Part shown: positions 5,298 to 11,761 of the stretch, one piece after another
Position numbering within the stretch: the first letter of the stretch is position 1
Layout of the letters: each line of letters begins with the position of its first letter
Source: Candidatus Shapirobacteria bacterium
GTDB lineage: Bacteria; Patescibacteriota; Microgenomatia; UBA12405; UBA6130
Assembly (NCBI GenBank): GCA_027007615.1
Contig: JALTFB010000004.1
Location: forward strand, 1-13,699
Direction: 5' to 3'
DNA: 13,699 nt
Position numbers and translations under genes: made by a program
Notes under the pieces: generated by a model
Told to the model about the DNA's origin: nothing
What the model saw: the letters and a program-made list of their open reading frames with translations, nothing else
Databases searched by the model: none

Positions 5298-5939
5298 ATG
5301 GAAGGGGATCAAGAGAGTTTACAACCGTCGGGAAATCAAATAAAAGAAGTTAAGCAGCGAGAAGCTGCTTTAGAAAAATTTGAAACCACGACTGAATTGC
5401 TTAAGCAAATAGACTATCATAATCCGGATGTGCTTGAAAGCTCTCAAGGCAATTTGTACCAGGATCAAACATATATTGGGAGGATTTTAGGGGAGATTCT
5501 AAGGGTATTGAAAAGTGTTTCGCCTGTCCTGCCAAGACATGAGAGCGCCAGTAAAGATTCCCCTTATAGCTATGAGTGGCGTGATGAGCAATTGGTGGTA
5601 ACCCAACATTGGCGGGTAGGGGATCGCTTATTAAGAGGAGGGAGAATGGTATTTGATGGGGGTTCTGTTGATACTTTCCAATGGTTTGTTTCTGTCCTAG
5701 AAGAAAAGACGCTGGAAGGACAGCTTCACCGAAAAGAGGATAGCATATCTTTCGAATTTAGTCCCCAGAAAAAGGAAGGGAGGCCGCTGGGAAGAATTAC
5801 TATAAGGGAGATAGATATAGGGACTAAGAAAAAACCTGAGGTGCGAGAGTATGGTGTGTACGAAAAAGATGAAGGGGGGTTTGTGGTAAAACCTACTGTT
5901 GGGGAGCGGAGAAGGAGAGAAGGAAAGGACAGAGGGTGA
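5298..5939 (+). CDS. Hypothetical protein, 213 aa
   Basis: I do not recognise this protein. Residues 1-45 are polar and helical (IKEVKQREAALEKFETTTEL), probably a short coiled coil. A middle part around 60-75 is amphipathic (YIGRILGEILRVLKSV). From about residue 90 on, short beta strands alternate with charged turns (SYEWRDEQLVVTQHW, DRLLRGGRMVFDGG, SISFEF, GRITIREIDIG). The tail is Arg-rich (GERRRREGKDRG). There is no signal peptide or membrane segment. Translation probably starts at ATG 5298 from a leaderless mRNA. The Arg/Gly-rich tail comes from a purine-rich tract, and a different frame continues coding-like past the stop (see findings), so the annotated C-terminus could be a frameshift product. 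Confidence 0.65.
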   Translation: MEGDQESLQPSGNQIKEVKQREAALEKFETTTELLKQIDYHNPDVLESSQGNLYQDQTYIGRILGEILRVLKSVSPVLPRHESASKDSPYSYEWRDEQLVVTQHWRVGDRLLRGGRMVFDGGSVDTFQWFVSVLEEKTLEGQLHRKEDSISFEFSPQKKEGRPLGRITIREIDIGTKKKPEVREYGVYEKDEGGFVVKPTVGERRRREGKDRG

Positions 5940-6290
5940 TTTTGCTACCGAATTAGGGAAAAGCATCAGCCAATTTTTTCAAGAAGGGGTTTTTCTACCA
6001 ACCCCGGGGGTTGGTAAACTTATCCTGCCAATCTCAGGAATTAGCCAGGAGGCTTATGCTATCATGGATTATGGTGAAGGAGATTGGGCCGCCGGGTTGT
6101 TTTGTGGACAGCGGCGACGGTTATTGCACGGAGGAAAATTGCAGGCCTGGCTCCAATTTGCCTAAGCGTTGTTTGTGGAGTCATCAGCGGCGGGACCCGT
6201 CGCCATTGGCGCTGTCGAGTAATATTTCCCGGCAAGATAATTGGGCCGGCCGAGTTAGTTGGAAAAACGGGCGATGAAAAATAAGTAGCT
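5940..6290. other. 351-bp gap: palindrome, frame-switching coding potential, possible RNA
   Basis: No gene is convincing here. It contains the 21-bp palindrome at 5996-6016. One plus frame (5899 to about 6090) reads EGDFATELGKSISQFFQEG with natural-looking codons. Another (from 6078 to 6284) reads a hydrophobic stretch VVLWTAATVIARR, then APICLSVVCGVISGG. Neither has a clear start with a well-placed ribosome site. Nested complementary segments at 6091-6233 could alternatively form a structured RNA. A decayed or frameshifted gene is the simplest explanation. Confidence 0.4.
5996..6016. repeat. Single AACCCC palindrome
   Basis: ACCAACCCC, a central G, then GGGGTTGGT form a perfect palindrome, extended by T and A on each side to 21 bp. 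The same 19-bp core recurs at 10796-10814. It is the single-unit form of the repeat family. Confidence 0.8.
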
Positions 6291-8153
6291 TTAAATTACG
6301 GTAACGCTTTTGGCCAGATAGCGGGGCTTGTCAATTTCCCGGCCTAGGTGATTGGCCAGATGGTAGGCAAAGAGCTGGAGAATGGGGGCGGCTACAAAAG
6401 GCGCCAGCCATAAGCTGTTCAAGCGGGGGAAGGAAATAGCGCTTTCAACTTGAGCGGGAATTTCCCGGCGGTCAAGGTCGCTGACCACGATTACGCGACC
6501 CTTGCGGGCGATGATCTCCTGGATGTTGGAAATGCTTTTGCGCCAATCGGGATCTTTCCTGAAAATGGTAATAACGGCTACGTTGTTGCGGTCAACCAAA
6601 GCCAGGGGGCCGTGTTTCAATTCGCCCAAAGGGCTGCCGTAACTAAACTTGTAGGCGATTTCTTTCAATTTCAAAGCGCCTTCGAGGGCGAGAGGATAAG
6701 CCAAATGCCGACCCAGGAACATAAAGCTGTCAACATTGGTCAAGCGCCGGGTCATTTTGCGGATAGCCGGCGATTTTTTTAGAGAAACGGCGATTTTCTT
6801 ATCAAGAGTTTTCAAGCCGCTAAAAAAGCTGCGGCCGCTAATGGGATGGCGTTGCAGCTGGCCGATATAAGCCTCCGCCAAAATAATGGCCATGATTTGG
6901 TTTAAAAATGTTTTGCTGGCGGCCACGCCGATTTCCACGCCGGCCCGGGTGTAAACGCCGGCTTTGACGCGGCGGGCCAGGCTGCTGCCGACCACGTTAA
7001 CAATGCCCAAATTGAGAGCTTTCGAATGCTTTTCTATCAATTTCAAGCCGGCCAATGTGTCGGCGGTCTCGCCGCTTTGGCTGACATAAAAAACGCTGGA
7101 TCGGCCCAGAGTGTAAGCGTCGATATCCAAGGGGCCGTAATCGCTGCTGTTCGCCAACCATGAAGGCATGCCCAAACCGCCGCTGGCAAAGAGGCGGCCG
7201 ATCATGGCGGCGTGGTAGGAAGTCCCGCAGGCCACCAATCCCAGAAACTTTTTCTTTTTGATTTCGCCTTTAATGGTTTCCAGCCCGCCCAAGACGATTG
7301 ATCTCTTTTTAAAATCAACGCGGCCCGATAGGGCCCTGGCGATCGCCGCCGGCTGTTCAAAAATTTCTTTCAGCATGAAATGGTCAAATTTGCCCCGGCT
7401 CAGATTGATTTTGCCGATGGATTTTTTGCCAATCGGCTGATGTTTGATGCGGCGGCCGTCCAGATTGAAAACGGCGATCTTTTGTTTTTGGCCCAAATTT
7501 ATTTTTGCCAACTGCCCGTCTTCCAAAAAAATGATTTTTTTGACCTTGCCGGGGAAGGCGCGGGCATCGGAACTGGCATAAACCTCTTTGTCGGCCAAGC
7601 CGATGGCCAAGGGGCTGGAGAACCGCCCCAGCCAGAGAGTGTTGGGCCGGCGGGAGGAAATGGTGGCCACCGCCCAGGCGCCAACCAGGGATTGGAGCGC
7701 CCGGCGGAAAGCGGCGGCGAAAGGCAAACCTTGGTTTAAGAACTCTTCAATCAAATGCCCGATTACCTCGCTGTCGGTGGAGGAGCGGAAACGATGGCCT
7801 TGGCGAATAAGTTGCGTTTTCAGCTCTTGGAAGTTTTCAATGACGCCGTTATGGACGACGGCGATTTGCCGGGAGCAGTCCAAATGGGGATGGGCGTTGC
7901 GGCGATTGACCTGGCCGTGGGTTGCCCAGCGGGTGTGGCCGATAGCTAGTCGGTAATTGGCGTTTTTCCGGCTTTCCAATATTTTTTTAAGTTTGGAGAC
8001 GTAGCCAACGCTTTTGGCAAGCTGCAATTTTCCTTGGCTATCAATCATGGCGATGCCGGCCGAATCGTAGCCGCGATATTCCAATTTTTGCAAGCCGGCG
8101 ATTATTTTAGCTGAAGCCTTTACAGAGCCCAAGTAAGCAAAGATGCCGCACAT
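6291..8153 (-). CDS. glmS: Glutamine-fructose-6-phosphate aminotransferase (isomerizing)
   Basis: This 620-aa protein is a complete GlmS (E. coli form about 609 aa). It converts fructose-6-phosphate and glutamine to glucosamine-6-phosphate, the first step of UDP-GlcNAc synthesis for peptidoglycan and other glycans, in the cytoplasm. The N-terminal class II amidotransferase domain starts with the nucleophile C2 (MCGIFAYLG) and has HTRWATHG (73-80), HNGVIENF (101-108) and STDSEVIGHL (125-134). The first SIS domain has LVACGTSYHAA (306-316) and SQSGETADTL (358-367). The second SIS domain has EGALKLKEIA (491-500, K495 and E498), ELKHGPLALV (H514) and the C-terminal PRYLAKSVTVI (K615). All expected key residues are present. 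It is divergent from the 8308 gene. No glmS ribozyme leader is possible, because the promoter is directly at the ATG. Confidence 0.98.
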   Translation of the reverse strand: MCGIFAYLGSVKASAKIIAGLQKLEYRGYDSAGIAMIDSQGKLQLAKSVGYVSKLKKILESRKNANYRLAIGHTRWATHGQVNRRNAHPHLDCSRQIAVVHNGVIENFQELKTQLIRQGHRFRSSTDSEVIGHLIEEFLNQGLPFAAAFRRALQSLVGAWAVATISSRRPNTLWLGRFSSPLAIGLADKEVYASSDARAFPGKVKKIIFLEDGQLAKINLGQKQKIAVFNLDGRRIKHQPIGKKSIGKINLSRGKFDHFMLKEIFEQPAAIARALSGRVDFKKRSIVLGGLETIKGEIKKKKFLGLVACGTSYHAAMIGRLFASGGLGMPSWLANSSDYGPLDIDAYTLGRSSVFYVSQSGETADTLAGLKLIEKHSKALNLGIVNVVGSSLARRVKAGVYTRAGVEIGVAASKTFLNQIMAIILAEAYIGQLQRHPISGRSFFSGLKTLDKKIAVSLKKSPAIRKMTRRLTNVDSFMFLGRHLAYPLALEGALKLKEIAYKFSYGSPLGELKHGPLALVDRNNVAVITIFRKDPDWRKSISNIQEIIARKGRVIVVSDLDRREIPAQVESAISFPRLNSLWLAPFVAAPILQLFAYHLANHLGREIDKPRYLAKSVTVI

Positions 8154-8163
8154 GGTAATTATA

Positions 8164-8193
8164 AGTATAGCTCATGCCGCGGCTTTTTGTTAA
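8164..8193 (-). promoter_or_regulatory. glmS promoter
   Basis: On minus, TTAACA (8193-8188), an 18-bp spacer and TATACT (8169-8164) form a good promoter. It predicts transcription starting about 3-4 nt before the ATG at 8153. A second box, TATAAT (8163-8158), is only 4 nt from the ATG. No Shine-Dalgarno is present. The -35 lies inside the inverted repeat at 8174-8213. Confidence 0.65.
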
Positions 8194-8213
8194 AATAACA
8201 ACATTCGCGGCAT
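8174..8213. promoter_or_regulatory. Nested inverted repeat over the glmS promoter, candidate operator
   Basis: ATGCCGCG (8174-8181) and CGCGGCAT (8206-8213) are perfect 8-bp outer arms. Within them TTGTTA (8187-8192) and TAACAA (8196-8201) are perfect 6-bp inner arms around AAA. The structure contains the glmS -35 and lies between two divergent genes, which suits binding of a dimeric regulator. A cruciform or hairpin role is possible too. No T run follows on either strand. Confidence 0.55.
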
Positions 8214-8307
8214 CGGTTAAGATTGAAAATCCAGCCGAGAGCGGGTTATGGAAAATGGCAAGTGCGGCCTGAATTTGTTTTTTGCATTTGCCGAAAGGAG
8301 CATAAAA

Positions 8308-8604
8308 ATGGGAAAGGAACAAGGATGTCTCTCATCGGAAAAAGAGGTGTTGGAAGAAAAAAATAGAAAGGAAGCTTCCACTGAAAGAATGCAACGTATT
8401 GTTAACAATGTATTACCCCCGATTATGTATATGACGGGAATTATGGGCGTAACGTGGGGAGTGGCGGATCAAGTAATTGATCAGCTCCGCAGTTTTGGCA
8501 ATACCATAGCCAGGGCAATTACCGGGGCAGCCGCCGGCGATGCTGTAAAAAAAGCGGCCGAACGGTTAGCGCGAGATAATTCGGGGAGCGGCAAATCCGA
8601 GTAA
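8308..8604 (+). CDS. Small membrane-associated protein, 98 aa, unknown
   Basis: I do not recognise this protein. The start is set at ATG 8308 because AAAGGAG (8294-8300) lies 7 nt upstream; a frame from 8248 is open but lacks such a site. Residues 1-30 are charged and helical (EKEVLEEKNRKEASTERMQR). A hydrophobic Met-rich segment follows (VLPPIMYMTGIMGVTWGVA, about 35-53), plausibly one membrane helix, then an amphipathic Ala-rich part (AITGAAAGDAVKKAAERLA) and a polar tail. It may sit in the cytoplasmic membrane. It is divergent from glmS. Unlike most genes nearby it has a leader with a Shine-Dalgarno; a possible promoter is TTGAAA (8223-8228) with TTATGG (8246-8251). Confidence 0.65.
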   Translation: MGKEQGCLSSEKEVLEEKNRKEASTERMQRIVNNVLPPIMYMTGIMGVTWGVADQVIDQLRSFGNTIARAITGAAAGDAVKKAAERLARDNSGSGKSE

Positions 8605-8761
8605 TCGCGCTCTCATATATTATCAACCCCAAGAGGAGCCAAGGCGGGCAATCAGGATTTCGGGGCGGATTTGGCGCTTGGAAATTTGGCTGGAGCTGTT
8701 ACCGATGAGGCTAGAAACCCGAAAACATTGCCTTCTTGGAACGGAATAATACGCCGGAAAA

Positions 8762-8790
8762 TTGGCGATGGGGGAGGAAGATGCTATCAT
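8762..8790 (+). promoter_or_regulatory. Promoter at the start of the 8796 gene
   Basis: TTGGCG (8762-8767), a 17-bp spacer and TATCAT (8785-8790) preceded by TGC form an extended -10 promoter. It ends 5 nt before ATG 8796, which makes that codon the likely start. Confidence 0.5.
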
Positions 8791-8795
8791 GTGGC

Positions 8796-10361
8796 ATGAA
8801 TATTTTAAAGAAGGTTTACCAGGCGATGAAATATTTTTTGCCAAGATTAACGGTTGGGAATGAGACGCGGGAAGAAGGAAGCCTAAAGGCGCCTAAACCA
8901 GCCGGAAATTTCCGTTTCAAACGGTGGCCGTTGCGCATAATTTTGGTTGTGGGTTTAATGGGCTTGGGCTTAGCGGGCGTAATCTTAGTTAAAACAAAAG
9001 GGCAGCTTAGTCTAAATTTACATAAGCCTGTGGTGAATTCTGTTTATGCGGCCGAGAAGATCAAGGCCCAACTGGCCAATTTGTCGGGCCCGAATAAAAT
9101 CGTCCACACTTTCACCACTTTAATTTCCTATACTCCCCAAGGCAAGGCGATGCCGAAAATAACTTATGATTTATGGCAAGATAATGGCAGCGGCCGGTTC
9201 AAAAATATTGTCCATTATCCCAACAGCACCACCATTCAGGTAAATGACGGCTTTAACAGATGGGATTATGATAAAAAATCGAATAGCCTGACAATCACCC
9301 ACTATGTCAATGTTCCCGGCGGCGGTTTGCCCGCTTACGGCCACACCGTCCGGCTGCTTTATGAATTCAAGACGATGTTGAAAAATAAAAGCGGCTGGCG
9401 GCTGGAAGAGGGAACCTATCGCGGCCGGAAAGTTTGGGCTTTATCGTTTGAGGACAAAGGGGCCATGGGCGATCCGAGCGGGAAAATTACTTATTTGAGC
9501 CAATATTACTTTGATAACTTCGGCGGCAAGGGCCAATTTAAGCTGGCGGGGGAGAAGCGCTGGCAAGTTAGAGAAGGCCGAAAAGTTTTGGTCCGGGAAC
9601 AAATAATTAAAGATTACCAGACTCTAGACCGTTCGCCGGCGAATTTGAAGAAAATTTTCAAGTTTGATTATAAGCTGCCGCCCCATCCATCGCTGAAGGA
9701 GCGCTACCTGGACGCGGTTAGCTTTAAGCCGGTGGCGCCGACATTAAGCCCGATTTCCTCCCCGTCGGCAAGCGCGGAATCAAGGGTGGGTTTTTATTTG
9801 GATGATGATTGCCGGCTGATGATAGAGGAAATTCCGGCGGGGGTAATTCGAAAAATTGATTTGGGCTATCCCCAAAACTGCAATCGGAGCAAAGTTAGAC
9901 AAACGCTTGACTTTCCGGCCAATAGAGACAGCTTGGCTTATATCCGTTTTGATAAAAGGGGCGATTCCTATGGCTTGGAATTATATTCTTTAGCAATACA
10001 TTCCAGACCTTTGGATTTATTTACTCTGGGAAAATCAGAGTACGGCCGATACTTATTTTTTGACAATCGGAACCGATTGATGCTGGCTACGGTTTTTTAC
10101 CTGAATACTGCTTTTATGTCTGGGCAAGACCCTTACCAAGTTAAGGTTTATGCGTTCGATTTTGATAAGATTGTAAAAGATACGCCGGCGAATATTGTTT
10201 CCAAAGATGGGAGGACATACTTGGCCAATTTTGAAAAGTATTTGCAAGCTTATAATGTGACTAAAAGGATAAAGGATCCTGATGATTTAGAGCTTCAGAG
10301 AAAAGATAGCCATACTTATCTAAAAGAAAAATCTACCGGCCAAATTCTATTCTCCGATTGA
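8796..10361 (+). CDS. Membrane-anchored extracytoplasmic protein, 521 aa, unknown
   Basis: The protein has a basic N-terminal segment (about 45 residues, ending NFRFKRWP), one strong membrane helix (residues 46-65, LRIILVVGLMGLGLAGVILV) and a large domain that should lie outside the membrane by the positive-inside rule. Residues 85-300 are beta-rich and read like LolA/RseB-type sheets (ITYDLWQDNGSGRFKNIVHY, IQVNDGFNRWDYD); this likeness is my impression only. A Pro/Ser linker (311-330, APTLSPISSPSASAES) leads to a second domain of about 190 residues with repeated acidic and aromatic strands. ATG 8796 is preferred over longer frames (TTG 8736, ATG 8781) because the -10 box TATCAT sits 5 nt upstream and overlaps the ATG 8781 region. 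It may be a surface or secretion-related protein. No catalytic motif was recognised. Confidence 0.75.
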   Translation: MNILKKVYQAMKYFLPRLTVGNETREEGSLKAPKPAGNFRFKRWPLRIILVVGLMGLGLAGVILVKTKGQLSLNLHKPVVNSVYAAEKIKAQLANLSGPNKIVHTFTTLISYTPQGKAMPKITYDLWQDNGSGRFKNIVHYPNSTTIQVNDGFNRWDYDKKSNSLTITHYVNVPGGGLPAYGHTVRLLYEFKTMLKNKSGWRLEEGTYRGRKVWALSFEDKGAMGDPSGKITYLSQYYFDNFGGKGQFKLAGEKRWQVREGRKVLVREQIIKDYQTLDRSPANLKKIFKFDYKLPPHPSLKERYLDAVSFKPVAPTLSPISSPSASAESRVGFYLDDDCRLMIEEIPAGVIRKIDLGYPQNCNRSKVRQTLDFPANRDSLAYIRFDKRGDSYGLELYSLAIHSRPLDLFTLGKSEYGRYLFFDNRNRLMLATVFYLNTAFMSGQDPYQVKVYAFDFDKIVKDTPANIVSKDGRTYLANFEKYLQAYNVTKRIKDPDDLELQRKDSHTYLKEKSTGQILFSD

Positions 10362-10370
10362 GCTAGAGGT

Positions 10371-10406
10371 GCTGAATTCCCCGATTTCATTAGGGAATCA
10401 GCATGA
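10371..10406 (-). repeat. GTCATnCTGA hairpin, copy 1
   Basis: GCTGAATTCC (10371-10380) can pair imperfectly with GGAATCAGC (10395-10403), followed by ATGAC. Read on minus it gives GTCATGCTGATTCC and ends in TTCAGC, the pattern shared by copies 3 and 4. Confidence 0.65.
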
Positions 10407-10432
10407 CATAAGGAGAACATCGTTGCATAGGA

Positions 10433-10474
10433 TGTCATCCTGATTTTTCGACGAAGGCGAAAAGTTCAGGATCT
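10433..10474 (+). repeat. GTCATnCTGA hairpin, copy 2 (plus orientation)
   Basis: TGTCATCCTGA at the left pairs with TTCAGGATCT at the right, with CTTTTCGCCTTCG-like pairing (TTTTTCG and CGAAAAG) between them. It has the opposite orientation to its neighbours. The form GTCATCCTGA...TCAGGATCT is known as a widespread intergenic repeat in many bacterial genomes. Confidence 0.7.
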
Positions 10475-10511
10475 CCAGCATGTGGAATGTTAACAATAGT
10501 GGAGGCCGCCC

Positions 10512-10543
10512 GCTGAAGATGCTGAAAAAATTTCAGCATGACA
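10512..10543 (-). repeat. GTCATnCTGA hairpin, copy 3
   Basis: GATGCTGAAA and TTTCAGCATGAC form a near-perfect stem. It is preceded by CCGCCCGCTGA, a flank that recurs at 10641. Confidence 0.75.
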
Positions 10544-10574
10544 AAGGGCGAGAGCCAACAGTAATAATCAGATA

Positions 10575-10609
10575 TCCGCTGAAGATATTGAAACAAGTTC
10601 AACATGACG
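10575..10609 (-). repeat. GTCATnCTGA hairpin, copy 4
   Basis: CCGCTGAAGATATTGAAAC pairs with GTTCAACATGACG. On minus this reads CGTCATGTTGAACTTGTTTC, the classical form of the repeat. It uses T-G steps (ATATTGAA against TTCAACAT) that keep most of the stem despite substitutions. Confidence 0.75.
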
Positions 10610-10640
10610 AAAACATGAAGAACTAACAATGTAAGTAAGC

Positions 10641-10662
10641 CGCCCGCCGAAGATGCCAAATA
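10641..10662 (-). repeat. GTCATnCTGA repeat, truncated copy 5
   Basis: CCGCCCGCCGAAGATGCCAAA matches the flank and left arm of copy 3 (CCGCCCGCTGAAGATGCTGAA), but the right arm is missing. Confidence 0.5.
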
Positions 10663-10795
10663 AGCCCCTTGGGCTGCTAAAAGCGGAAAGCTTAAAGCCC
10701 TGATGCAAACGTCAGAGCGGGGGAAGCTAAACCCAGTATGACGATGGGGGACTTACCGAGCAATCTCTAGGCATGGTGGAAAGAGGGTAATGTTT

Positions 10796-10814
10796 ACCAA
10801 CCCCGGGGGTTGGT
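10796..10814. repeat. Single AACCCC palindrome next to a promoter
   Basis: ACCAACCCCGGGGGTTGGT is a perfect 19-bp palindrome around a central G, identical to the core at 5997-6015. Its right end supplies TTGGTG (10810-10815), which sits 18 bp before the TATAAT at 10834. Confidence 0.85.
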
Positions 10815-10839
10815 GTCAGTTCCCATTATGGTATATAAT
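10810..10839 (+). promoter_or_regulatory. Promoter of the 10845 gene
   Basis: TATAAT (10834-10839) lies 5 nt before the ATG at 10845. A weak -35 (TTGGTG, 18-bp spacer) overlaps the palindrome. The transcript should be leaderless, since no Shine-Dalgarno is present. Confidence 0.6.
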
Positions 10840-10844
10840 AGGAT

Positions 10845-11717
10845 ATGTCTGCGGAAAGGAAGATAGGGGCAATTTCGGCGGCAGCAAAATCGATGTATGG
10901 CGCGATGCGTTGGCGCGATGCAGGGGAGAATCCCGCTTTCAGTTCGTTGTGTTTAGCCGTCCTAGATTATTCGCGAAGAATGGGCCCGTTACAGCGCCCC
11001 CTAAATAGGGAGGGGCGCCAAGAAATCACCGGCTTGCTCAGAATTATTGAGATAGTAAACGATTGGTACGATTTGGGAAAATTGGATGCGTCGGGATACA
11101 GGCAATTGAGAAGGCGAATGGGCGAGCAAGCAGACGGAAAAATGGCTGAGAATTGGCGGAAAGCTTTTGCTCTAATGAGAAAGGTAGAAAAAACTCGTCC
11201 CCAACCACCGTTTGCCAATTCTGGAATAAAACCTGAGATGATAATTGCCTACCGTGAGCAACAAAACGCAATCATTACCGCCTTGCTTTACAGCTCTACC
11301 CATGGAATTCCCTTTGAAGAACTTATTGATAATGGCGAACGAATCAGCATTAGTAGTGCCGCTCCTGATGATTTACAAACGCTTTACTGGCTGATATTGG
11401 CTTTCCAAGTGGTAGACGACCAGGTGGGTTGGCGCGGCGATGCTGCCGCCAAAAGGCCGTCGTTTTATACCGCTTTTTGCCCAAACGGTGATGTTTTTTC
11501 TACAGGGGCCAAAGAGAAAATGGACGAGCTGCATGATCAGTATATAAAACGAGCCCGAGCTGCCAATCCGGATTTTTCTTGCCCCCTGATCCTGGCGATG
11601 AAAGCGGTAAAAGCAACCTTTCCGCCCTTAATAAATTTGGCGCGAAGGACAAAGAGCGGCCCCTTGGTGAAGTTTTGGAAAGAGCGCGGATTAAGCCGAG
11701 ACATGTCTTTGGAATGA
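10845..11717 (+). CDS. All-helical protein, 290 aa; weak class I isoprenoid-synthase-like motifs
   Basis: I do not recognise this protein with certainty. It is alpha-helical throughout. Two aspartate motifs stand out: VNDWYDLGKLDASGYRQLRR (71-90, with N72-D73 and D76) and FQVVDDQVGWRGDAAAKRPS (187-206, with D191, D192 and D199). Their order and about 115-residue spacing recall the two metal-binding DDxxD-type motifs of class I isoprenoid synthases (polyprenyl or squalene/phytoene synthase fold), the second motif being the better match. If so, the first motif has lost an Asp (NDWYD). There is no membrane segment. The start is fixed by a TATAAT box 5 nt upstream. A terminator hairpin follows the stop. 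Confidence 0.65.
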   Translation: MSAERKIGAISAAAKSMYGAMRWRDAGENPAFSSLCLAVLDYSRRMGPLQRPLNREGRQEITGLLRIIEIVNDWYDLGKLDASGYRQLRRRMGEQADGKMAENWRKAFALMRKVEKTRPQPPFANSGIKPEMIIAYREQQNAIITALLYSSTHGIPFEELIDNGERISISSAAPDDLQTLYWLILAFQVVDDQVGWRGDAAAKRPSFYTAFCPNGDVFSTGAKEKMDELHDQYIKRARAANPDFSCPLILAMKAVKATFPPLINLARRTKSGPLVKFWKERGLSRDMSLE

Positions 11718-11732
11718 GCAATTTGGGGCGAT

Positions 11733-11757
11733 AAAGCCGGAATTTCGGCTTTTAAGA
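11733..11757 (+). terminator. Terminator between convergent genes
   Basis: AAAGCCG (11733-11739) and CGGCTTT (11746-11752) form a 7-bp stem with a 6-nt loop (GAATTT), followed by a T-rich stretch (TTTAAGAGTTTTTATTT). It lies 15 nt after the stop of the 10845 gene and 10 nt before the end of the convergent minus-strand gene. The T tract on plus is interrupted, so efficiency may be moderate. Confidence 0.6.
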
Positions 11758-11761
11758 GTTT

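Larger units (their letters stand above)
10362..10844. other. 483-bp intergenic region rich in hairpin repeats
   Basis: No gene is supported here. The first 300 bp hold a cluster of imperfect hairpins (10371-10662). From 10663 to 10790 the sequence is purine-rich with small stems, for example TGATG with CGTCA around CAAA (10701-10714), and is not recognised. A 19-bp palindrome (10796-10814) and the promoter of the next gene follow. A minus-strand ORF at 10435-10659 consists of repeat sequence only. Confidence 0.7.

Noticed and set aside
8154..8307. glmS ribozyme or riboswitch
   Set aside because: The glmS promoter boxes are within about 16 nt of the start codon, leaving no room for a leader RNA.
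10435..10659. Minus-strand ORF of 74 aa
   Set aside because: It is made of the GTCATnCTGA hairpin repeats and has no coding signature.
10663..10790. c-di-GMP (GEMM) riboswitch or SRP-like RNA
   Set aside because: A few short motifs look similar, but the conserved core order of these RNAs is not present.
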